Source: Rhodoferax sp. AJA081-3
GTDB taxonomy: Bacteria > Pseudomonadota > Gammaproteobacteria > Burkholderiales > Burkholderiaceae_C
Direction: 5' to 3'
NCBI RefSeq assembly: GCF_017798165.1
Contig: NZ_CP059068.1
Coordinates: 2,170,001 to 2,234,000 of the forward strand
DNA length: 64,000 nt
The position numbers and the translations under genes are program-made. Positions 54,701 to 60,059 of the stretch are shown in pieces. Numbering within the stretch: position 1 is the stretch's first letter; every line of letters starts with the position of its first letter. The notes beneath the pieces were generated by a model. It was not told where the DNA came from. It worked only from the letters and a program-made list of their open reading frames with translations, and made no database searches.

Positions 54701-55218
54701 CATTGGGTCAGTTCTTCGGCCGTGGTGCTGGCCGGCAATTCGACGGGGAAGGTCAACACCAGCCGGGGGTCGGCGAGTGTTGCGGCGCGGCGCACCAGTT
54801 CGGCGTAGATGGTCTCGGGTGTGTCGTGCTGCACCGGCAGTGCGGTTTGCTTGTCGAACAGCTGGGCCGCGCGGGAGTAAAGCAGTTTGACGTGGTCGTT
54901 CAGCTCCGTCATCGTGCCCACGGTGGAGCGGCTGGAGCGCACGGGGTTGGTCTGGTCGATGGCAATCGCGGGGGGCACCCCCTCCACCTTGTCTACCGCC
55001 GGTTTGTCCATGCGGTCCAGAAACTGGCGGGCGTAGGCACTGAAGGTTTCTACATAGCGGCGCTGGCCTTCGGCATACAAGGTGTCGAACACCAGGCTGG
55101 ATTTGCCCGAGCCGCTGGGGCCGGTGACCACGGTCAACTCACCCGTGCGGATATCCAGATCAATGTTCTTCAGATTGTGCTGGCGCGCGCCGCGGATGCG
55201 GATGGTTCCCTGGGTCAT
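48766..55218 (-). CDS. uvrA: tandem UvrA-like excinuclease ATPase, two UvrA modules in one 2150-aa chain
   Basis: UvrA recognises bulky DNA lesions in nucleotide excision repair. Normal UvrA is about 940 aa. This chain carries two full modules (about 1-1120 and 1147-2150). It has four Walker A sites (first GPSGSGKSS, then GVSGSGKST three times), four LSGGEVQR or LSGGEAQR signatures and four LDEP..GLH Walker B sites. Zinc-finger pairs such as CPTCGGSGFEH and CPGCEGQGI are present in each. At least six repeat elements are inserted in frame, around residues 191-219, 263-282, 511-539, 566-590, 1117-1141 and 1693-1717. Similar tandem UvrA proteins are annotated in Burkholderiales. A separate standard uvrA may exist elsewhere. 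Confidence 0.9.
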   Translation of the reverse strand: MTQGTIRIRGARQHNLKNIDLDIRTGELTVVTGPSGSGKSSLVFDTLYAEGQRRYVETFSAYARQFLDRMDKPAVDKVEGVPPAIAIDQTNPVRSSRSTVGTMTELNDHVKLLYSRAAQLFDKQTALPVQHDTPETIYAELVRRAATLADPRLVLTFPVELPASTTAEELTQWLSASGFTRIHAEREVEVAETGSDPDSGKKTKRSAKPGTKSGSDPVSDSRRRKVLDVVADRFRITSVDKARVLEAIEVALKRGSGRLNVYVLNEAVAPVESGDTTTNSIANAEPVVWRFSTGLHCPQSDIRYTDPIASMFSFNSAVGACEACRGFGRVVGVDLGLVIPNDKLTLRAGAVKPMQTPAWQECQDDLMRHAEAAGIPRDTPWYKLTPEQQGWVINGSPNWNGKWNQHWFGINRFFAYLETKAYKMHIRVLLSKYRSYTPCGTCGGARLKTESLLWRIGTKAQANAVLLPSKRFMPQGVSWSRAQLEALPGLCLHDLMLLPIDKLRRFFDSLQAVLGEAGLPGSSYGEPKSSPGNLTPPSTAVSPAEGGKSFGAAVHSDVLHSSIEYEAGAGGLAGNDLCSHHEAPAIPPVPATSEAEAKTLKLLLEEVCTRLKYLCDVGIGYLTLDRQSRTLSGGEVQRINLTTALGTSLVNTLFVLDEPSIGLHPRDMHRIIVAMQRLRDAGNTLVVVEHDPAVMLAADRMIDMGPGPGEKGGQIVFDGSTEALKGADTLTGAYLGGRKQVGMGFKRMVAENTPRLILEGVTEHNLKSISVDIPLQRLVCVTGVSGSGKSTLIQDVLAPALLRHFGKATETPGAHARLLGAEQLSEVVFVDQSPIGKTARSNPVSYVGAWDAIRELFAGADLSRERGYTASKFSFNGGDGRCPTCGGSGFEHIEMQFLSDVYLRCPDCDGKRYRPEILEVTIERKGKRVNVSDVLDLTVTESADLFSNDRDVIRALQPIVDVGLEYVKLGQPVPTLSGGEAQRLKLAGFLAEAAKSSTASRQAVAKRGTLFMLDEPTTGLHFDDIAKLMRALRKLLDAGHSLLVIEHNLDVIRASDWLIDLGPEGGDAGGEVVAYGTPEDLLLHATSHTGMALREYAAAMGVVHVVTEPSAKYLALAAGDGVTPGSSYGKPKSSPGVTPSPADNSIRIVNAKEHNLKSLSVDIPRGKFNVVTGVSGSGKSTLAFDILFNEGQRRYLESLNAYARSIVQPAGRPEVDAVYGIPPTVAIEQRLSRGGRKSTVGTTTEVWHFLRLLYVKLGTQHCIHDGAAVEPQSADSIAAQLLKNFRGQHIGLLAPLVSGRKGVYTELADWARPRGFTHLRVDGNFLPTTNFPRIDRFKEHNIELPVASLDVNPAQEAQLREALAMALVHGKGVVHVLSGMDGLKEAMLAGTPAAGIGQVQVFSTKRACPVCSTSYVELDPRLFSYNSKHGWCPDCVGTGVALTKDQRKVFDDSVKDDDNKGREQTFAEADIEDLHDSTCLTCQGTRLNATARAVQFNAVSITDIARLSVTDVRKWVQTLQVLGGMTKREGDIARDLVPEIKSRLEFLEEVGLGYLTLDRGAPTLSGGEAQRIRLAAQLGSNLQGVCYVLDEPTIGLHARDNKILLGALRSLSDKGNTLVVVEHDEDTIRHADHIIDIGPSAGKRGGRLVAEGSVADVQAAGESQTGRYLLHAMKHPFMVRRGVVSYAESLALAAAEAGTPGSSYGKPKSSPGAPAPAAGAGSANGPKPLKGKALKAALIAASRVSSSVEANAELAERARVSAQYAAAGAARAGDDISYASGDPALAAPAAGSAKHEPIDWITVKGANLHNLQNVTAHIPLKRLVAVTGVSGSGKSTLARDVLLTNVQVAVQKRSTKAGRDALEAGEKIQWTGCEGVTGFETIDRVLEVDQTPIGKTPRSCPATYIGFWDTIRKLFADTLEAKARGYAANRFSFNTGEGRCPGCEGQGIRTIGMSFLPDVKVLCETCKGARFNPETQAVTWRGKNIGDVLQMEVDEAVDFFAAMPSIAHPLQLLKDVGLGYLTLGQPSPTLSGGEAQRIKLVTELSKVRDDIGKRGNKAPHTLYVLDEPTVGLHMADVEKLIQVLHRLVNAGHSVVVIEHDLDVIAEADWVIDLGPDGGNAGGQVVAAATPEAVVQLGTHTGVALAAVLAR
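49850..49923. repeat. variable-arm hairpin in uvrA, class I copy 5 (doubtful)
   Basis: Arms 49850-49872 and 49901-49923 pair at 22 of 23 positions. The loop is 28 bases, or 26 if a flanking A/A is counted with the arms, the same size as the class I loop, but only about 12-16 of 26 bases agree. Confidence 0.45.
50066..50139. repeat. variable-arm hairpin in uvrA, class I copy 1
   Basis: Arms 50066-50089 and 50116-50139 pair at 22 of 24. The 26-base loop (50090-50115) is GACGATTTGGGCTTGCC, then GTATGAGGA. Translated as GTPGSSYGKPKSSPGAP. Confidence 0.8.
51794..51867. repeat. variable-arm hairpin in uvrA, class I copy 2
   Basis: Arms 51794-51817 and 51844-51867 pair at 22 of 24, with a loop identical to copy 1 (51818-51843). 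Outer arms are unrelated to copy 1. It sits in the linker between the two UvrA modules and is translated as TPGSSYGKPKSSPGVTPSP. Confidence 0.8.
53447..53520. repeat. variable-arm hairpin in uvrA, class I copy 4 (reverse orientation)
   Basis: Arms 53447-53470 and 53497-53520 pair at 22 of 24. The 26-base loop, read in reverse, is AACGATTTGTGCTCGCAC, then CATGAGGC. It matches the class I loop with a different inner stem (GTGC/GCAC against GGGC/GCCG). It lies 80 bases from copy 3. Confidence 0.75.
53600..53685. repeat. variable-arm hairpin in uvrA, class I copy 3
   Basis: The longest arms: 53600-53629 and 53656-53685 pair at 27 of 30. The loop (53630-53655) differs from copies 1 and 2 by one base. 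Translated as AGLPGSSYGEPKSSPGNLT. Confidence 0.8.
54371..54428 (-). repeat. dispersed CTGTAGCCCCCGT repeat, copy 12, inside uvrA
   Basis: On the minus strand it reads GAGGCTGTGGCCCCCGTGG, then AATCTGGTGATACCACTACG, then AATTCCATAGC. It adds about 20 residues (around VESGDTTTNSIANAE) to the first module. Confidence 0.6.
54562..54646. repeat. REP-like palindrome inserted in uvrA
   Basis: Arms GGAAACGGGGTCAGAGCCCG (from 54562) and its near-complement ending at 54646 pair at 22 of 24 around a 37-base loop. The GGGGTCAGAGC text is shared with the element between tlyA and ahcY. It encodes an extra stretch near residues 191-219 (around SGSDPVSDSRRR). Confidence 0.7.
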
Positions 55219-55322
55219 GTGGCGGTGTCTTTCTGGATGAGGCCAATCATTCTAGGGACTTACTCCACCACGCTTTGCCGCAAGGACTTACACCTTGAGC
55301 GTGGGGGCAACAATTTTTCGCA

Positions 55323-55389
55323 GGGCCGCCCCAAGGAAAATTAGCCCCCTCGGGGGGCAGCGACCCGCGCAGCGGCGGAGCGTGGGGGC
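55323..55389 (-). repeat. 67-bp inverted repeat, left copy
   Basis: Reads GGGCCGCCCCAAGG, then TTAGCCCCCTCGGGGGGC, then AGCGACCCGC and GCGGCGGAGCGTGGGGGC. The right copy lies at 56610-56675 in opposite orientation. The end sequence GAGCGTGGGGGCAACA also occurs at 55298-55313, as a partial tandem copy. The CCCCCTCGGGGGG core folds into a stable hairpin. Confidence 0.8.
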
Positions 55390-55489
55390 AACATACACAC
55401 AAGGGCAAACCCGGATGTGGAAGTCCACAACTGGCGTGCTAGAGATACGCTTTGGACAATCACCACACAACAAAGCCAGGAGACATGCC

Positions 55490-56602
55490 ATGAAGATTGC
55501 CCACACCCTGTGGAGCGCGGCGCTGCTGACCGCGCTCGTGACCAGCGCACACGCCCAGTTGCGCATAGGCCAGCCCTCGGGATTCACCGGCTCGGCGGCG
55601 GCCGGCGTCAAGGAGAACACCGAGGGGGCCAAGCTCTATATCGACGCGGTCAACCGGCAGGGTGGCGTACACGGCCAGCAAATCGAACTGGTCACCGTGG
55701 ACGACAAGTTTGACCCCGCCACCACAGCCAAGGTGGGCCGTGCCCTGATCACCGAAAAGAACGTACTGGCCCTGTTCCTGAACCGCGGCACACCCCACTC
55801 ACAAGCCCTGCTGCCCATACTTGCCGAACTGCGGGTGCCACTGGTCGCCCCCAGCACCGGCGCCATGGTCCTGCATGACCCGGTCAACCCCTGGGTCTTC
55901 AATGTGCGCGCCACCTACCAGCGCGAGGCCATCAAGGCCATTCACCACCTCGCCAGCCTGGGCGTAAGTCGCATTGCGGTACTGCAAACCGACGACTCCT
56001 TCGGCGCTGACGCGGCACTGGGGGCAGAAAAAGGCTTTGCCGCAACCGGCCTCAAGCCAGCCTTGCTGCAAAAATTTCCCCGCGAAAAACCGGACCTGGC
56101 CGAGCTGGCCAGCAAGGTCAAGGCCAGCGATGCGCAGGCCGTGCTCTATATCGGTTCATCCAACAATGTGGCCAGTGGCGTCAAAGCCCTGCGCGAGTCA
56201 GGCCAGACCCTGCAGGTGGTGACCCTGTCCAACAATGCGTCCGAAGGTTTCATCAAGGCGCTGGGCGAGCATGCCCGAGGCGTGATCGTGACCCAGGTCT
56301 TCCCCAACGAACGTGCGGTGAACTACCGGCTGATCAAAGAGGCCCAGGAACTGGCCAAGACCAAGGGCTTGAGCGGCGTGTCGCCCGCCATGATTGAAGG
56401 ATTTGCCGCCGCCAAGGTGCTGGTCGAAGGCCTGCGCCGGGCAGGCCCCAAGCCCACGCCCAGTGGTCTGCGCGATGCGCTGGAATCCATGCATAAGTTT
56501 GACCTGGGTGGCCTGGACGTGAGTTACAGCGCCAACGACCACAGTGGCCTGGACTTTGCCGACCTGTCCATCATTGGATCAGACGGTAAATTTATGCGGT
56601 AA
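55490..56602 (+). CDS. periplasmic amino-acid-type ABC transporter binding protein (LivK-like)
   Basis: A 370-aa type I periplasmic binding protein. A signal peptide (about 1-23, LWSAALLTALVTSAHA) is followed by LRIGQPSGFTGSAAAGVKEN, the start of the Leu/Ile/Val-binding fold. Lobe motifs QIELVTVDDKFDPATTAKV and APSTGAMVLHDPVNPWVF are present. The ATG at 55490 has an AGGAGA ribosome-binding site. The open frame runs back to 55295 only because it crosses a repeat. No permease or ATPase gene is adjacent, so it is an orphan or feeds another transporter. The gene is framed by inverted copies of a 67-bp repeat. Confidence 0.87.
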   Translation: MKIAHTLWSAALLTALVTSAHAQLRIGQPSGFTGSAAAGVKENTEGAKLYIDAVNRQGGVHGQQIELVTVDDKFDPATTAKVGRALITEKNVLALFLNRGTPHSQALLPILAELRVPLVAPSTGAMVLHDPVNPWVFNVRATYQREAIKAIHHLASLGVSRIAVLQTDDSFGADAALGAEKGFAATGLKPALLQKFPREKPDLAELASKVKASDAQAVLYIGSSNNVASGVKALRESGQTLQVVTLSNNASEGFIKALGEHARGVIVTQVFPNERAVNYRLIKEAQELAKTKGLSGVSPAMIEGFAAAKVLVEGLRRAGPKPTPSGLRDALESMHKFDLGGLDVSYSANDHSGLDFADLSIIGSDGKFMR

Positions 56603-56609
56603 TGATGTG

Positions 56610-56675
56610 GCCCCCACGCTCCGCCGCTGTGCGGGTCGCTGCCCCCCGAGGGGGCTAAATCCGCTTGGGGCGGCC
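56610..56675 (+). repeat. 67-bp inverted repeat, right copy
   Basis: Reads GCCCCCACGCTCCGCCGCTG, then GCCCCCCGAGGGGGCT, then CTTGGGGCGGCCC. It matches the left copy apart from about six bases. The right copy starts 8 bases after the binding-protein stop, so it may double as its terminator. Confidence 0.8.
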
Positions 56676-56701
56676 CGGCGCGGATTTTTTGCCTCCGCAG
56701 C

Positions 56702-57178
56702 TTACTGCGTCAGCACGCGCTCCAGCTCTTCACAGGCTTTGGCACCGGCTGCGTCACGTATCTTGGGCAGCAGGGTCAGCAATTCGTCATAACCACCGGC
56801 CGACTCCACGGCCAGGTTCAAACGAAAACCCCGAAGGCCCAGAGCGGCGGTGAGTTTGGTGGCCAGGGGCTTGGCCTCGGTGTAGCGCTCTTGGGGTGAG
56901 CGAGCCTTGAATGCGTCGTCCGCCGCCTGCACCGCCAGGTTCTGGGCCGCCTGCTCCAGGGCCAACACCGACTCGCCAGGCGCCGGGGCCAGCATTCCGT
57001 GCGCCACCATGTGCTCCACGTCTTCTGCGGTCAAGCCCAGGCTGGCTGCGGCCGCCAACACCTGCTGTACCGACTTCTGGCCATCAAACATGATGAAGGC
57101 CGTGCGCTGGCGCGCCGAAAACACTGGCAACCGTGATTTGAACGCCTGCTGTCCGGCCTCCGTTTTTATAAGTTTCAT
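56702..57178 (-). CDS. hypothetical protein, paralogue of the one at 59503
   Basis: A 158-aa cytoplasmic protein of unknown function. An N-terminal segment (SRLPVFSARQRTAFIMFDGQ, then KSVQQVLAAAASLGLTAEDV) looks like a small winged helix. A helical C-terminal part follows (about 90-158, KPLATKLTAALGLRGFRLNL). The same two-part layout and length are found in the gene at 59503-59994. The two lie either side of the MHS transporter, which suggests duplication or a functional pair. Confidence 0.65.
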   Translation of the reverse strand: MKLIKTEAGQQAFKSRLPVFSARQRTAFIMFDGQKSVQQVLAAAASLGLTAEDVEHMVAHGMLAPAPGESVLALEQAAQNLAVQAADDAFKARSPQERYTEAKPLATKLTAALGLRGFRLNLAVESAGGYDELLTLLPKIRDAAGAKACEELERVLTQ

Positions 57179-57266
57179 CCAGTCATCCTAGCTTGGGGGT
57201 GGCCGCCTGGCAAGACCAGCACCCGGCCTGAGCACATCAGCGCCGATAAGCACCAAAAAAAGAACT

Positions 57267-57473
57267 TCAGGGTTTGGGGGTCGATACCGGGGCAGAGGCA
57301 GCAGAGGCCACCAACGCAGCAGGTGCGGCCACCGGCGCGGAAGCAGCGGCTTCCGGTGCATGCAGGGCATCGGCGCCATGTTTTTCACCACCCATGTCGA
57401 TGTCGCCGCCCTTGCTCAGAATGAACAGCGCCAAACCGGCAAACACTGCAAAACCCAGTGCAATTTTCCACAT
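57267..57473 (-). CDS. small membrane-anchored protein
   Basis: A 68-aa protein with one membrane helix (IALGFAVFAGLALFILS, about 4-20) and an alanine/proline-rich tail, so it is anchored to the inner membrane with a flexible tail. A well-spaced TAGGAGA ribosome-binding site supports translation. Function unknown. A terminator upstream separates it from the MHS transporter gene. Confidence 0.6.
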   Translation of the reverse strand: MWKIALGFAVFAGLALFILSKGGDIDMGGEKHGADALHAPEAAASAPVAAPAALVASAASAPVSTPKP

Positions 57474-57484
57474 ACTCTTCTCCT

Positions 57485-57520
57485 AAAAAAATGACCCCGG
57501 GCCAAAAGCGGACCGGGGTC
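57485..57520 (-). terminator. rho-independent terminator after MHS transporter
   Basis: On the minus strand, GACCCCGG (57520-57513) pairs with CCGGGGTC (57500-57493), followed by ATTTTTTT. It ends the transporter transcript just before the small membrane protein gene. Confidence 0.85.
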
Positions 57521-57537
57521 GTTCGCGTTAGCGGGTC

Positions 57538-59208
57538 TTAGTCGTTGGCGTAAATGTCAACGTCTTTGGTTTCCTTGACAAACAACATGCCGATCACAAA
57601 GGTCATGCCGGCCACGATGATGGGGTACCACAGACCGTTGTACATATTGCCGGTCTGGGCCACGATGGCAAAGGCCGTGGTGGGCAACAAACCGCCGAAC
57701 CAGCCGTTACCGATGTGGTAAGGCAAGCTCATCGATGTGTAGCGGATACGGGTGGGGAACATTTCCACCAGCATGGCGGCAATCGGGCCGTAGACCATGG
57801 TCACCAGAATCACCAGGTAGGTCAGGATGACCACAACGGTGACCTTGTCGAACTTGGCCATGTCGGCCTTGGCAGGGTAACCCGCAGCCTTCAGTGCATC
57901 GGTCAGACCCTTGTTGAACTCGTCTGCCTTGGCTTTGGCTTCTTCCTTGGTCAGGCCCTTGATGGAGTAACCTGGAATGACGGTTGCACCCACTGCGACG
58001 GAAGCCGTAGAACCGGCGGGGCCTACCGCGTTTTCATAACTCACCGAACGGCCGGCTAATGCCTGCTTGGCAATGTCGCATGAGCTGGTGAACTTGACCG
58101 TACCGGTGGGGTTGAACTGGAACGAGCACTCATCGGGATTGGCCGTGATCACCACCTTGTTGGCAGCCTGTGCAGCGGCCAGGTCAGGGTTGGCGGCCTT
58201 GGTCAGCGCGGTGAACACGGGGAAATAGGTCACCACCGCCAACAGGCAACCGGCCATGATGATGGGCTTGCGGCCAATCTTGTCAGACCATGCGCCAAAC
58301 ACGATGAAGAACGGTGTACCGATGATCAGCGAGATCGCCACCATGATGTTGGCAGTAGCGCCGTCCACCTTCAGGGCTTGGGTCAGGAAGAACAAGGCAT
58401 AAAACTGGCCGGAATACCAGACCACGGCTTGGCCGGCGGTCAGACCGATCAGGGCCAAAATCACGATCTTCAGGTTCTTCCACTGGCCGAAGGACTCGGA
58501 CAACGGTGCCTTGGAGGTCTTGCCTTCGGCCTTCATCTTGGTGAAAGCGGGCGACTCGTTCATGCTCAAACGGATGTAGACCGACACAGCCAACAGCAGG
58601 ATGGACACCAGGAACGGCACGCGCCAGCCCCAGTCGGCAAAAGCAGCCTCACCAATGATGGTGCGGGTTCCCAGAATCACCATCAGGGACAGGAACAGGC
58701 CCAATGTGGCCGTTGTCTGAATCCATGAGGTGTAGGCACCACGCTTGCCCTGGGGCGAGTGTTCGGCCACATAGGTAGCTGCACCGCCGTATTCACCGCC
58801 CAGCGCCAGGCCTTGCAGCATGCGCAGTGCGATCAGGATCACGGGAGCGGCAACACCGATAGTGGCGTAGTTGGGGAGAATACCCACGATGAAGGTGGCC
58901 AAACCCATGATCAGGATGGTCACCAGGAAGGTGTATTTACGACCAATCATGTCACCCAGGCGGCCAAACACCAGCGCGCCGAAAGGCCGCACGATGAAAC
59001 CTGCAGCAAAGGCCAACAGCGCAAAAATGAAGGCCGAACCTTCATCCAGTCCGCTGAAGAACTGCTTGGCAATGATGGCTGCCAACGAACCGTAGAGGTA
59101 GAAGTCGTACCACTCAAAAACGGTACCCAGCGAGGAGGCGAAGATAACCTTCTTCTCCTCCGCCGACATCGGCCGCGCGGCGACGGCGGCAGTTGTTGCG
59201 CTTTTCAT
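57538..59208 (-). CDS. MHS-family major facilitator transporter with large loop insertion
   Basis: A 556-aa proton symporter of the metabolite:H+ symporter family. About twelve membrane helices, with the MHS signature GTVFEWYDFYLYGSL at about 30-44 and FGRLGDMIGRKYTF, GGEYGGAATYVAEHSP and FGAWSDKIGRKP. An extra ~120-residue soluble domain (about 355-475, from AAQAANKVVITANPDECSFQ to MAKFDKVTVV) lies between two late helices and is not in ordinary members. The ATG at 59208 has a GGAG site. Substrate unknown. Confidence 0.88.
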   Translation of the reverse strand: MKSATTAAVAARPMSAEEKKVIFASSLGTVFEWYDFYLYGSLAAIIAKQFFSGLDEGSAFIFALLAFAAGFIVRPFGALVFGRLGDMIGRKYTFLVTILIMGLATFIVGILPNYATIGVAAPVILIALRMLQGLALGGEYGGAATYVAEHSPQGKRGAYTSWIQTTATLGLFLSLMVILGTRTIIGEAAFADWGWRVPFLVSILLLAVSVYIRLSMNESPAFTKMKAEGKTSKAPLSESFGQWKNLKIVILALIGLTAGQAVVWYSGQFYALFFLTQALKVDGATANIMVAISLIIGTPFFIVFGAWSDKIGRKPIIMAGCLLAVVTYFPVFTALTKAANPDLAAAQAANKVVITANPDECSFQFNPTGTVKFTSSCDIAKQALAGRSVSYENAVGPAGSTASVAVGATVIPGYSIKGLTKEEAKAKADEFNKGLTDALKAAGYPAKADMAKFDKVTVVVILTYLVILVTMVYGPIAAMLVEMFPTRIRYTSMSLPYHIGNGWFGGLLPTTAFAIVAQTGNMYNGLWYPIIVAGMTFVIGMLFVKETKDVDIYAND

Positions 59209-59502
59209 AATGTTGTCTCCAAAGGATGGGGCCGTCGAAGTGATGGCTTGAGACAATTGTTCATGGGTGCACTGACCCTGCTCTGACGTGAAACCAACGG
59301 GAGCTTGCGCTGACCTGAACCGCCCCTGACAAACTAGGGTGAAACCCGCGCAAGACTTTCCGCGATGCAAAAAGTTTGCGCCACTATCAGGGCAAACCCG
59401 CAATCAACGCGGGGCTGCACCTGTCAGCGATGGCGCACAATTCCGCATTCGCTGTTGTTAAGGCAAGAGCCCACTTGGACGTGCCCTCTTTTTACAAACA
59501 CC

Positions 59503-59994
59503 ATGATTGATCTGGACCTGGAATCTGTTTTGCGCAAGACGGCGGCAGGCATTGATGCCATCAAGCTGCGCGACCGGGCGTTGACGCCCAAGATGCGCAT
59601 GCTGCTCATCATGGTGGACGGCGCCAAGACGGGGGCCGAGTTGCTCAAGTCGGTCCCCAATGCCGATGAAGCACGCCAGATATTGGCCGAACTGGTGGGC
59701 GCAGGTTATGCAGAGCAAATCCAAGCCCCCAAGCCTGTGGCGCCCCCCCCCGTGGCCGCGCCGCCCAAGCCCGCCAGTCCCGCCGCGGATGACACCCTCA
59801 AAGTGTCAATCCGCCGCGCAACACGTTTGCTGGAAGAATTGTTGGGGCCAAGCTCCGTCGATCTGTGCCTGCAGTTGGAGCGGTGCACAAGCCAAGCCCA
59901 GTTCACGGCAAAAGTCACCGAGCTCTCCCGCATCGTCGCGGCCATGCGGTCGGAGCGCAAAGCCGCCGAGTTTCTGCTGGCCGCGACAGCTTAG
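59503..59994 (+). CDS. hypothetical protein, paralogue of the one at 56702
   Basis: A 163-aa protein of unknown function. The N-terminal part (ALTPKMRMLLIMVDGAKTGA, then ELLKSVPNADEARQILAEL) aligns by eye with SARQRTAFIMFDGQKSVQQ of the paralogue. A Pro/Ala linker follows (about 75-95), then a helical C-terminal part (RRATRLLEELLGPSSVDLCL). No active-site motif is visible. It ends at a strong bidirectional terminator shared with the symporter. Confidence 0.65.
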   Translation: MIDLDLESVLRKTAAGIDAIKLRDRALTPKMRMLLIMVDGAKTGAELLKSVPNADEARQILAELVGAGYAEQIQAPKPVAPPPVAAPPKPASPAADDTLKVSIRRATRLLEELLGPSSVDLCLQLERCTSQAQFTAKVTELSRIVAAMRSERKAAEFLLAATA

Positions 59995-60007
59995 CCCGTA
60001 GGCGGCC

Positions 60008-60043
60008 AACAAAAAAACCCGCCAATTGGCGGGTTTTTTTGTT
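60008..60043. terminator. bidirectional rho-independent terminator
   Basis: AAAAAAACCCGCC pairs with GGCGGGTTTTTTT around an AATT loop, so it has a T-run on both strands. It separates the convergent hypothetical gene and the symporter gene. Confidence 0.93.
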
Positions 60044-60059
60044 GCTGGTGAAACAGCGA

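Noticed and set aside
55295..55489. Upstream extension of the binding-protein frame
   Set aside because: The extension translates a repeat element and would put 65 residues before the signal peptide.
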